A DNA stretch of 64,000 bases. Source: Aristolochia californica (Eukaryota > Streptophyta > Magnoliopsida > Piperales > Aristolochiaceae). Below, piece after piece: positions 46,401 to 58,400 of the stretch (position 1 is the first letter of the stretch; each line of letters begins with the position of its first letter). Under the pieces are notes generated by a model. It was not told where the DNA came from. It searched no databases and was given only the letters and a program-made list of their open reading frames with translations. Position numbers and translations under genes: made by a program. Where the stretch lies: positions 253,001 to 317,000 of the forward strand of contig JARWKL010000016.1 of assembly GCA_029961685.1 (NCBI GenBank), written 5' to 3'.

Positions 46401-49400
46401 TATCTATTTATTTCCCATGTTCTGCTTGCAGGTGAAGATAGCAAAACGGTTTCATGAACTTCTGTTTAATGGTTTATTTGGAAAGTTGTTTGTTGGATCC
46501 AAATCATCTGGATTAGACAGAGAGTTTCTGCTCAAAACAGAAAATAACTTATTGTGGAATAGTTCAAATATGTATATCCTTCTACCACTTGACACATCGT
46601 GTAATGAAAAGTTGGCCTTTAACTGGAAGGGAATTTGCTCGTGTGCCTCTGCAGTGGAATTTTTTAACAGTTTTTCCTCCCACATGCGCACATTCTACTC
46701 CATTAGTAATGTTGCAGACATTGACAACAAATCAGACATTATCCATTTAGCTAATAAGAGTGTTCAAAGTAACAACCTCAAACAAATGGTGGTTTTGGCA
46801 ATTCATACTGGGCGAATCTATTCCATTCTAGATGTGGTGATCGGGACATCTGCAGAGACACCATTTGAATCTGATGGGAAAGTGTCAGAATTTTCTTCGT
46901 ATAGGGAATACTTCAGCAAGAAGTGGGTAGTTGAGTGCATTTTGAATTTCTCATCTTGTTGCTTTCATGTCAAAGGAATTTAGCTTATAGAAACAGCATG
47001 ATGTGTCCAGATATGCAATTGAGCTTCAGCATCCACAGCAGCCATTGTTGTTACTAAAGCAAAGTCATCATGCACACAACCTTCTCTCATCAAATTTAAA
47101 CAATGAAGGTTTGTTGGTTATATGTCAATTCACTTTTTACAGCTTTTTTATTGACCAACTAATGAATATATCATTCTTTCCCAATTTTTAGGGGCAACTA
47201 CTCTCAATTTGATACTATCTAAGATACTTTCTTAATGTTGTATTTTTGTTAGCAGATGGTGCTATCTGCAAGAAACAGAAGGGTTCTAAAAACCATATGC
47301 AAGTACCAAAGCAACAATCTCATGTTCACATGCCTCCAGAACTTTTATTCTGTATTGATGTTTCTATAGATGTTTTAAAGTCTTTTTACTTGCTTCCTTC
47401 TTTGATGCATCGATTGGAATCCTTAATGTTGGCCTGCCAATTGAGAGAAGAAATTGCTTGTCATCCACACAATAGCCATATACCTGCATCACTGGTTTGT
47501 CAGTTATTCCCTTGGAAGAAGTTTTTGTGTTTCTACAGTGATAAATTGTTAATGGAAGTGTTTTGGTGCTTTAGATTCTAGAAGCAATCACCACTGAGAG
47601 GTGTTGTGAGGACTTCTCTCTGGAGCGCATGGAACTATTGGGGGATTCAGTGTTAAAGTATGCAGTGAGCTGCCATCTCTTTCTAAAATATCCTGAAAAG
47701 AACGAGGGAGAGTTATCTTCTCTCAGACAATGGGCTGTTTGTAACTCAACCCTCCATAAATTGGGGACCATTCACAAGTTACAGGTGCACAAGTCTTTCT
47801 TTATGCTCTATCAGTGTTCAACTTTGTAAAATCTTGAAACATGAAAGTACAATGGAGAGAGAGAGAGAGAATTTGGGAAGAAGCTGCTGCACTTCCTGGC
47901 AGTCTTGTTTGGGGTTAAAAACCACATAACCCCTTTATTAAGTCACCTATGTGAGATTTATGTAATAAGACCAAAAATGCCCCTCATCAACTACACGACC
48001 TATAAAGCTCATAATAAACTGTAATGAAAAGGAAAATGACAGACTATACCCACATAAGACATAGCTTAAACTAAGAGGACATAATAACATAATTATATGT
48101 GGTGATTGCAACTTGTCGCTTGTTTATGTGGTGATGAATTCTACTTTCTGCGTTCAGCAGTTTCTTGTCTCTTGTTTTACTTTCTATTAAAAGTAAGGTG
48201 CTGCTACTGCAGAATTGAATTTAAATTAGCCAAGTAATATCCTCCATCCATTAAACACAAGACCTAGAGCTTTTTGGTTATCAATGTTTGTCTGATTATG
48301 TTAGAAGTTTCTCTGCCAACATTGATTGCTAGAGTTTGTTTTCTGCTACTTCTGACAGCAGCTTAGTGTCTTGCTCACATGGAGCTCAGTATGACTTGGA
48401 AAAGGCTTTTACATGTGTTAGTCTTTCAAAAATTCCACTAAGTACCTTTCCTATTTGTATTTTGTTATTTCAACACTTTGGAGCAATGCCAACACATCCA
48501 TTACGCACAGCAACACTTTCTTACATGTCTTCTCTCAAGAATTGAAGGGTGTACATGTGTGATTTGCTGCTATACAAAAGAGTAAGTCTAACTAGAGTCG
48601 ATGAGCATGACCTTCCTTGTCTTCGGTTTCTATCAATGCTACGGGCTATGGCAAGTTAAGAAATAGCAAGGGGTTGAGTTCTTGTCTCAATGTACAGTAG
48701 ATGTCAATCCTCTTGTTGTTGGGAGTATGAAGTCTTGTTGTTTGGTTAGGGAGATGTTTTAAGTTGGGTCCTTTGACTCATGGTTCCCCAGCTTGAGGGG
48801 GAGACATATAATTTAGTATAGTGGTGCTGAAGCTTACAGTGAAGCTTGTTCAAACAATGAAAGATTGCTAGGAAGTTCTGAATTTTGCCAATTTTTCAAC
48901 CAAAGAGTTGGTTGATCTAGAAATGAGATTCCAAATACAATGAGTAGAAGATACAATGTCAGCAATACTATCAGTAATGGGCCAGTGGTGCCAAAGGGGG
49001 GAGCTGTCTTTGGAACACCAACTAATAGCAGTCTTTGGGTCACCTTCAATGATTAACTTGCCATGAAGATGATCCCTGAAGATTTGGAGGTCGAATAGCA
49101 AAGCACTAACTTCAACAGTATTAGAATCGGCAATGCCCACCGGACCAACATAAGAAAGAATAGAGTCTCCATTGTGACCTCTGAACACACCGCCTGCTCC
49201 AGCCGGCCCAGGACAGCAAATAACACTACCATCAAAATTCAGCTTAATGCAGTCGCAAGGGGGAGGATCCCAGATGGCCATACTCGGAGTTCTGCAGGGG
49301 CCAGACATATGGGTGATCAAATTCCAATTTTCCCGTAGGGAAACACCCAATAGAGTGGCAGAATCCTTCCTTAAATGAAGTCAGCTCGAGATGAGGCCAA

Positions 49401-52400
49401 CGACATGAGAAGTCGTGTTGTCTGGGGTGCTAGTTTTGGAGTTGAATCTCCGGTTGTTCCGCTCGAGCCAAATGCACCATGGAACATGTGCAAGACAGGC
49501 CGAAAGTATTAACTTTCCCAGCCGAGGAAGGTGAATCCCTTGAACCATCTCAAAGGTGCCAAAGAGGTACTGATGTAGCCCCACTTAGAGCCCAATCTTC
49601 TGAAAAGTCTTCATCCAGACTTGCCACGAAAATCCACAATGTAAGAAGACATGCTGGACTGTCTCATCGCACTCACCACAAAGGGGACAAGAAAGATCAA
49701 GGGCGGTTAAGCCTCTTCTATCAAGGTTGTCCGAAGTAAGAATTTGTTCTCCGATGGCCGACCACACAAAAATTTTGATTTTGCTTGGCGCTAAGAGTTT
49801 CCAAGCCAGATTCGCCTTGTGCTCATGAATTATGTAGTTTTGCTTTCTAATATGAGAGTAAGCAGAAGTAATAGTGAACCGGCCATTATTGTTGGGCTTC
49901 CAGATCAGCTTATCAACTGAATGCTCCCGGATAATAGTACTGGTGAGTCTAGTAAGGAGAGAGCAAAAAGCCAACGATTCTTCATCATTTAGTCCTCGAC
50001 GGAACAGGGACTCCACAACTGATCACTCCATGAGTCAGCCACAGAGCAAGAGAGGTCGTTTACCACCCTATGCAGCCCCGGGAAGTCCTCCGAGAGGGAT
50101 TGGAGGCCACACCATTCATCCGACCAGAAGAGAAGGGTCCTTCCATTGCCCGTGTGAAACGAGGTAGCATCCCTGAAAACTGGAAGGAGCTTGAAAATTG
50201 ATTTCCATATCGGGGATAGGAGGCGAGCGGTGTTGCCCTCGCTCCACTAGGCACGCGAAAACTGAAGGTAGAATTTCACCATCTTGTAGGCCGGATGCCC
50301 AATCCTCCCTTATTATGAGGCATGCAAATATCCTTCCAACTAACCAAATGGTATATGAAGGTATCTTTTGAACCTCTCCAGAGAAATCGCCGACGGATGA
50401 CATCAATTTTGGAGCAAATGGAGGTCGAATAGTGCATAAATGATAACAGATTATTTGGCAACCCAACCAGACAAGACTTGAGGAGAGTGAGATGCCCCGC
50501 TATAGATAAGAGTTTACCCCTCCAAGTGGCTAGCCTCTTTTCAAATTTCTCAATGAGGGGGGACCATAGTGACGCCGAAGGCCGAGAATCAAAAAGTGGG
50601 AGCCCAAGATATGTAGCTTTGCATATTTCCCACAGAGCATCCCAAGTAGTTTGCCATATCCCCAAGCCCAGTTGGATCAATGTGGTAGCCAAGAAGAGTG
50701 GTTTTTCCCCAGTTTATGTTCTGACCGGAAGCCAATTCAAATAATCCCAGAATAGCATGCAGTTTTATGATATAATCCATAGTACCAACCCCAAAGCAAA
50801 TAGTATGATCCGCAAACTAGAGAATCGAAATATCAAAGGCTGTGTAATCTGTCGTGGGGAGAAGCCATCCCATGTTCTTGGCCGAGTAGATCAAGGAGGA
50901 TAGATATTCTGCTACCACGTTGAAAAGCAAGGGAGAGAGGGGGTATCCCTGTCTGATTCCCCTGGTTCCCTTAAAATACCCACAAACTGTTCCGTTGAGA
51001 ATGACGGAGTAGCTTGCAGAGGAGATGCAGCTTTGGATCCAGAAGCGCCAATTTCCCTGAATCCCATCTTCCCCAGGAGGGTGTCCAAAAACTTCCAGTT
51101 AACTCTGTCAAATGCCTTTTCAAAGTCAAGCTTGAGGATGAATCTGGGGAGCTTGCAGACCTTGAAATGATGACTAAGTTAATGACATGCCATGGCCGAA
51201 TCAAGAATGTTTCTTCCCTTAATAAAAGCACTTTGGCCGTGGTGAATGGCAATAGGGAGGACTACCCTATCTTTTTAGGGATGTGGGCAATGAAAGAGGC
51301 TCCAATACTCCTATATCTGATGCCATGCTGATAAAAGGAGCAGGTCATGCCGGCAATGTTCTCTAATGAAGGGACAGCAACGGTGATAAAATTCCTCGTT
51401 GAATCCATCCAGCCCCGGAGCATGATCCAGAGGAAGACCAAGGGCTGCAATTTCAATTTCCCGACTAGAGAAGGGGAGCTCGATGAGGCTAGCTGCAGCT
51501 GATGGAATAACCTGGAGGGGCGGATTGGATGGTGATCAGAGTATAAATCTGAAAAAAAAATCACCAGTGAGTCAGAAATAAGGGTTCGGTTCGAGGTGGT
51601 CTCACCGTTGACGCTGAACATGGCAATGCGGTTGGCCCTTCTTTGTGCCGAGGCGACTGCATGGAAGAATTTAGTATTAGCATCCCCTTCGAAGAGCCAT
51701 TTGAATCTTGCACATTGCTTCCAATATACTAACTCCTTGTGGGCAAAGGACTGCAATTGCCCTTAAAGGGCATACCCCTGAGAGACTTCCGAAGAAGAGA
51801 GACCTCTAGATTCCTCCTCAGAGTTGAGAGTGGCTATCTAAGCAAGGGCATTGGCTCTCACAGCCGAGGAAGCGGCCTTCTTTTCGGAGGCCCAGGACCG
51901 CAACAACGGCTTCAACATCTTGAGTTTGATTGGGAAGGTCCACCCACTCGCAGCAATGGTCATATTCTCCCAGAAGGATTGGAGAGATAGATCAAAAGAG
52001 GGGTCCGCCGTCCAATTATTGTTGAACCTGAAAAGGAGAGGGGGGGCGGTGCAACTGCCAAAATGGGTATCAACCATAATCGGCCAATGATCAGAGAAGA
52101 CTTGATTGAGCACTTTGCCAGAGACATTGCTATAGAGCTGAAGCCAATCATTGCTGACTAAGAATCGGTCCAGCTTTGAGAGGACAGGGGGTTGCCTGCC
52201 ATTTGACCAAGTGAAGGTCTTCCCAGATAGGGTAATCTCATCTAGGTCCCAGCTGCCAATAAAGTCAGCAAATAGCCTCATGGAGGTTGTGATTCTCCGA
52301 GACGGCGGGGATTTCTCATGGTAGAAGCGAGTAACATTGAAGTCGCCCACAAGCATCAGAGGAATAGGCAACATCTGATAAGTCCTCAATAGATCCTCCC

Positions 52401-55400
52401 AAAAGAGGTGGCGCTCATGGTGTCTGGTAGGGCCATAGACACCAACTAGGCACCAAATGTTCCCCGAACCTTTGTCTCGCAACTTGATGCCAAGGGAGTA
52501 AGAGCCACAGTAACGATCAAGCACCTCAATAGTACTGGTGTCCCACATTAGTAGGAAACCACTAGCCGATCCCATTGCATCCACTGAAGCCCTGTCGGGC
52601 TCCTTTAAGTGCCACAACTCGCGGATGTATCCAAGGGGAAGAGAAGTTGCCTTGGCTTCTTGGAGAACAACAACATTTGCCTTGGTAGAGGCAAGGAGGT
52701 CCTGAATGGAGGTGCGGCAATGCAAGGACCCAATTCCACGAACATTCCAGGAGAGAATAATCATCGATCATTATTCATCTTCTTTGACTTCTCAGATGGG
52801 TGGTTATCTCCCGAGAGATGGCTCCGTGAAGACGGTGCCCATCACCTTGGCAAGTTCCACTATCTAGGCCCAGGTTTCTGGGTCCTTCTTGTAGAAGTTG
52901 TCTCTACTGACCTCTAGTTCGGCGATGGTAGGTGACAACGGGAGGGGGAGAATTGTTTTGCTTATGAGCACGGGGAGTGCGCTCACTAGTTCTGGACTCT
53001 GCGTCGGAGAGGTAATTTTTGGGGTGGGGATTTCTCAGGGTTGAGTGAGGAGGGGATTCCATTATCCGAGGGGAAGCTTGTGGAGTGTGCGGGCTATGGG
53101 GACGATTTATAGGGGGGTATGTATTGTGGGGGGGGGGGGGGGGGGGGGGGGGGCTATGGGGACGATTTATAGGGGGGTATGTATTGTGGGGGGGGGGGGG
53201 GGGGGAAGAGAAGGTTATTTTTGGAGTTAAGACGGAGGGGTGGACAGCATCTGGATCTAGGCCAAGGGTATTTTTTGTGGGGGGATTGGGGTGAGTGGGT
53301 GGGTGAGTGATGTGTCGGATAAGTGGGAAGGAAAGCCGGGGGGTCATCAAGAATAGGTCTAACGTGGTGATCTCGAAAGACTCAGATCCCATTGAGGAGG
53401 CCGTGGAGCTCAACCATCGTGGAGTCTGCAATTTCAAGAGGATTGGCAAAAGAGACGATCTGATTGCCCAAATAGTCACGAACAACTTTGCCGAAACCAG
53501 CCTTCCCAAGGTTGCCGAGAGAGGAGCCATCAAAGTTTAACTTAAGGACACCAGCCATCAACAATGTCCACTCAGTTACAGTTTGGGGCTTTGAAAACGT
53601 ATAGAGCTGAGCAAGGCAACGCCAATTGTCTCTAATGCAAGATCCAGTGAAGGGTGAGAAGGCTTTCTTAGTGTGAAGCCAGTAGAAATATTCCCCGAAA
53701 TAATTTCAGCGACTTTCTTCGGGGATTCAAACTTTGAACCGCCTTTAGTTGAGCTCGATCCAGAGACCCTAAGGAATGAAAGTAGGGCAAACAGGGATCA
53801 TCATTCTTCCAAGGCCGGGGATGGTAGACCCAAGAAGCATACGACAGGCGGCGGGGAGATTCGCAACAAAGTAGAACTAGATACCAATACAACTGAGAAT
53901 CGACATCCAAATCCCCCAAGAGAAAGGGCATAAGAGCAGGTGGTTGACAGTTTCCTCTGCAGATCGGTAAAATGGACAAATGGTGTCCACCATGAGTTGG
54001 TCACGCTTCCTGAGATTGTTTGCCGAAATAATTTTGTTGAGGCAGGCGCTCCACATGAAGAACTTTAGTTTTGGGGGTGTGTTGAGACTCCAAGTGAAGG
54101 CCACCGCATGCCCTGAACTGTGAGTGAGCCATCCTCTGATTACAAGGTAAGCGAAGGAAACCGAAAAAGAGCCACTCTTATCAGGCCTCCAAATTAACTT
54201 ATCTTGTCTGCTAACTTGTATCTTGATCGGCTGAATGGCGTCCAAAAGGTGACTGGCTTCCAAAGCTTCCGGATCCGATAGGCACCGGCCAGTATGAAGA
54301 TCCTAGCCCCTATCATAGGCGGCTTCAGCAACTAAAATCCTCCTCTGCATGGAAAGGCTGAAAAGGGTCAGAAAATATTTCTGCAAAGGTGCTTAGCCTG
54401 ACCTCCAATCTTCCCAAAATCTGATAGATTGACCGTTGCCCACATAAAAGTGGATCGCATAGGAGAAGATCAGGAGAAGGAAATAGAGAGATCTCCAGAT
54501 AGAAGATAAACGCCTTCTGTTTTCCCCCTCGATCCACCAGATCGAGGAAATGCCGAGTTTCACATGCACCATATCTTTCCAAAGATTTGAGGCGGCCGAG
54601 TTGAATCTCCAAATCCATTTTAGGAGCAGAGTACGATTCATGTCTTTGGTTAGATGGATCCCCAGGCCTCCACGAGACTTGGGAAGGCAGACATCCTCCC
54701 AACTGACCAAGTGATACTTAAAATCTGAGCTAGTTCCTCGCCAAAGAAATCTCCTCTTCATTTTATCCAACAATTGGCAAACAGAGGCAAAGCAAGGCAA
54801 AAAGGATAAAAAATAGTTGGATATCAGCAACACTTGATTTGAGAAGGGTGAGCATTCTTGCCTTGCTAAGCAAACGCCCCTTCCAGGTGGTAAGTCGCAT
54901 CTCAATCTTTTCAATAACCAAAATCCAAAGGTCGAGAAAATAGAAAGCCCGAGGTAAGCACAAGGGGTGGATGAAACTGAGCAACCAAGAACATCAGCCA
55001 TTTCCGAGAGGGTCCTCGGGTTAATGTTAAAGCCCATCAACGAGGTCTTCCCCCAGTTAACCTTCTACCCTGAGCATAACTCAAAAAGCCCAAGAACCAC
55101 CTTGAGGGGAATTGTTGAAGAACAGTTATGGAAGTCTCACATGACTCTCACAACAAGAAGTCTTACAGAGCCAGAATTATTATAGAAGGAGGTCTCATAG
55201 AAGAGTCTCAGTTAAAGGTGTTTTATTTATGCTAATCTTCTATTTATGTCCAGTTGTTCAATAATTCTAGGACTTATCTTTTAGTGTTTAACTTTGGGTG
55301 TAACAGGTATAAGGGTAGTTTAATTGTAATTGGATTTTACTGGTTTTCTCTATTATAAATATAGGCTCAACTCAAATTACATCAAGTTAGTGAAGTTTTT

Positions 55401-58400
55401 CTCTTTTCCAAAAATGCAACATTAACAATAAAGTGAGCCAATTGAAAATAGAAAAAAAAAAATCTTGCAAACTGAAGTTCAAAACTCCAGCCTGAGGGGG
55501 AATGTGTAATAAGCAGTTTTATGGAGTCTAAGCCAAGTCTCATGGAGGAGGAAATGTCAAAAGTTCAGCAAGCTCAAAGAAGAGGCTAAAATGAAAAGGA
55601 CATATACAAGAGGTTTCCTAATTGTGTTTTATGTCTCTAAATGTTTAATTTAGTGAGTTTAAAATGGATGTAAACGGGACATGGTTAGTTTTTTTTATTT
55701 TAATTTAAGTGTAGTAAGTTTTTATAAATAGAATGTGCAAGAGAGACAGCCACATGTTCTCTCTCTCACGTTCTTCTCTCCTCCTCTCCTTGTTTTATGA
55801 TTTTTCCTCTCCTGCATGCTTGTTCTCTAATTTTTTACAATCCATAAACTAATGGATGCATTCTGAGATAGAAAAATGGAGAAAAGAGATAACTCTATAT
55901 TGTATGCCCTCTCAGTACATTGCAGCATTAGTTTTCTCCCCTTTGCTGCCAATACGGGCAGAGAAAAAGAGAAGAAGTAAAAAAGAATTGTGTAGATGTT
56001 AGTGGATTAAGCTTGCTCTAATACCATTTTGGAACTAACAGATCAAAATAGAAAGTTGTGGAAATTAAGAGTGTTAAATGAATAGGGAAACCTGAAAAGA
56101 AGAAGAAGACAGGAGAAAGAACGAGGATAAGAGATAGATGGCTGCTATTAGGGCTCATAACCACCACTATCGACCTCTCTCTTCTTTAATTAATTATAGC
56201 TTACTACGGGATACTGTTATATAAATATTCCTGTTTCTAAACTGTACTAAAGGGATGAAAAGAAAACTTTTTACTTCTACATGCAGGAACAAAACAATCA
56301 CTTGCTTATGATTTGGTTCACCTTAGCTTCATCATCATGTTTTCATGGGAAATGTATATCTTTTCCCATTCCTCTTCTCATCTGTGCTTTTTTTGCCAGG
56401 GCTACATTCGAGATAGTGCATTTGAAGTTCGACGCTGGACAGCTCCTGGGCAGCTTGGTATATTCCCATCTGGTTGTGGTTGTGGAATTGACACTCGTGA
56501 AGTGCCACTTGAGAACCCATTCACAAGTGAAGACATCTCTATTATAGTAGGAAAACCTTGTGACAAGGGTCACAGGTGGATGTGCTCCAAGACAATTGCT
56601 GATTGCGTTGAGGCTCTTATAGGAGCTTATTACGTTGGAGGTGGGTTAAGTGCTGCTCTGTCATTGATGAAATGGTTTGGAGTTGATGTGGAATTTGATC
56701 AACACATGGTTGCAAAAGCTATAAAGAATGCAGAACGTTGGTGCTATGAACCAAAAGCTGATGATGTCAGAGCACTTGAATTGAAGCTTGGGTATAGTTT
56801 TGAAACCAAGGGTCTTCTGTTGGAAGCCATGACGCATGCATCACAGCAAGAGTTGGGAGCTGGGTACTGTTACCAGGTATTTGGAGGAAAGGATGATGGT
56901 TTACAACATTGTTCTGTCCTTCGCAAAGTATGTCGCTAAGGATGAAATATTGGCTCTTGAGCAGCCTCTGAAGTCATTTTTTTCAACAAAAAACAAGACT
57001 AATGAGATGATTATTTCTGAAAAACAAAATATAGAATAGTCAAAAAACCTGTGCTGAAACCCTAAAGGACAAAGAAAAAGAGGCAAGAGCCAATACGGCT
57101 GCTGGAATTCTTCTTTCTTCCACTAATTGATTCCCCATTATAATCCTAAGTTGATACTTGAGACAAAACATCTTTCCAAGAGGCCAAAATAACCCTATTG
57201 GTTATAATTTATGAAGGGTAAAAATGTCCTAAACCCTAAAATACGAAATAACAAAAAAATCCAATGAAAAATGATTAGTCTAAGCAAGAAGCTCTTGGGC
57301 CTCATTTCTTCTTTTCCTTATTGGGCTTATTCTATCAAATAGTTTCATGTACACTTCAGTTTGCTTCTCTACATCAGATTCTTTCATTATTGCTTTCAAA
57401 TTCTAAACTTTGGTTTTTTATTAGACTTTTGTCATTTATGTTTATTCGTTTGATATTTGCATCTTTTTTCTTTTTCAAGTATTAGGGCACCGGTGCCCTA
57501 CTTTTGTTCTTAAATGGGACTGAAATTAATATTTTGTTTCCTAGTAGTGTGGCTCTTTTTATCAGCCTGAACACGTTGATCATTTGTTAAAGTAGGTATT
57601 ATTTTAAAAAATAAAATAAGAAAAAAGAGATGGTACGCAAAGAATCACTAGCTTGGCTGTAAAGCTTATTCTGGTTTTGCTACTACTACATTCCACTGAA
57701 ACATTTTATCATGATGCTCATGTAAATTAAGATGGTACCTAGTTACTAATACCGATTAGCATCTTGTAGAATTCATAAATATTAAGCATTTGTGTACCTT
57801 GCCTTACAATTATCTTTCCTCTTCTTTCTCCAGAGACTTGAATTTCTTGGTGATTCTGCATTGGATGTGCTAATCACAAGACACCTTTTCGAAACCCATA
57901 CAGAAGTTGATCCTGGGGAGTTAACTGACTTACGGGCCGCCTCAGTGAATAATGAAATTTTTGCTCAAACTGCAGTGAAACATAACCTTCAGCAACATCT
58001 GCAGCATGCTTCTGGATTTATGTTGGGACAAATAACTGAATATGTCAAGAGTCTTACAGGAAATCAAGATAATAGGAGCCAGTATCTACCACAAGGAGGT
58101 GGCTCAAAAGGACCCAAGGTAAGATTCTGAGTGTTGTTCACTTGCACCAATAGTTAATCTTTCCTCGAAGCATAATCTGTAAGCAATCTTTCTGTTATGA
58201 TTTAGGCTCTTGCAGACTTGGTGGAAAGTATTGCCGGGGCTGTACTCATTGACACTGGTGTTGATCTGGAAGCAATCTGGCAAGTATTCAAACCTTTACT
58301 TTTGCCAATTGTCACACCAGAAAGTCTAGAGCTGGCCCCATTTCGTGAATTGGATGAGTTATGTAGTCATCATGGATACTTCATAAGCACAAAATGTTTG

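Larger units (their letters stand above)
48846..53340 (-). mobile_element. Long family-B LINE (ORF1 end plus whole ORF2)
   Basis: This is the longest family-B copy. On the minus strand it runs from an ORF1 C-terminal Pro-rich region (53340-52800), through ORF2 endonuclease, RT and zf-RVT, to an RNase H truncated near its end at 48846 with no tail. The segment near 50283 lacks about 90 bp present in the copies at 20545-20640 and 30170-30260. The 3' border has no poly(A), so the end was lost by rearrangement. Confidence 0.82.

Noticed and set aside
47109..47255. Intron retention between DCL3 exons at 47108 and 47256
   Set aside because: In-frame stop in the intron; canonical gtttgt/gcag ends and phase agreement support splicing.
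52904..53533. 209-codon proline-rich protein on the minus strand
   Set aside because: It is a chance fusion of LINE RNase H (shifted frame) and LINE ORF1, with homopolymer-coded proline runs.
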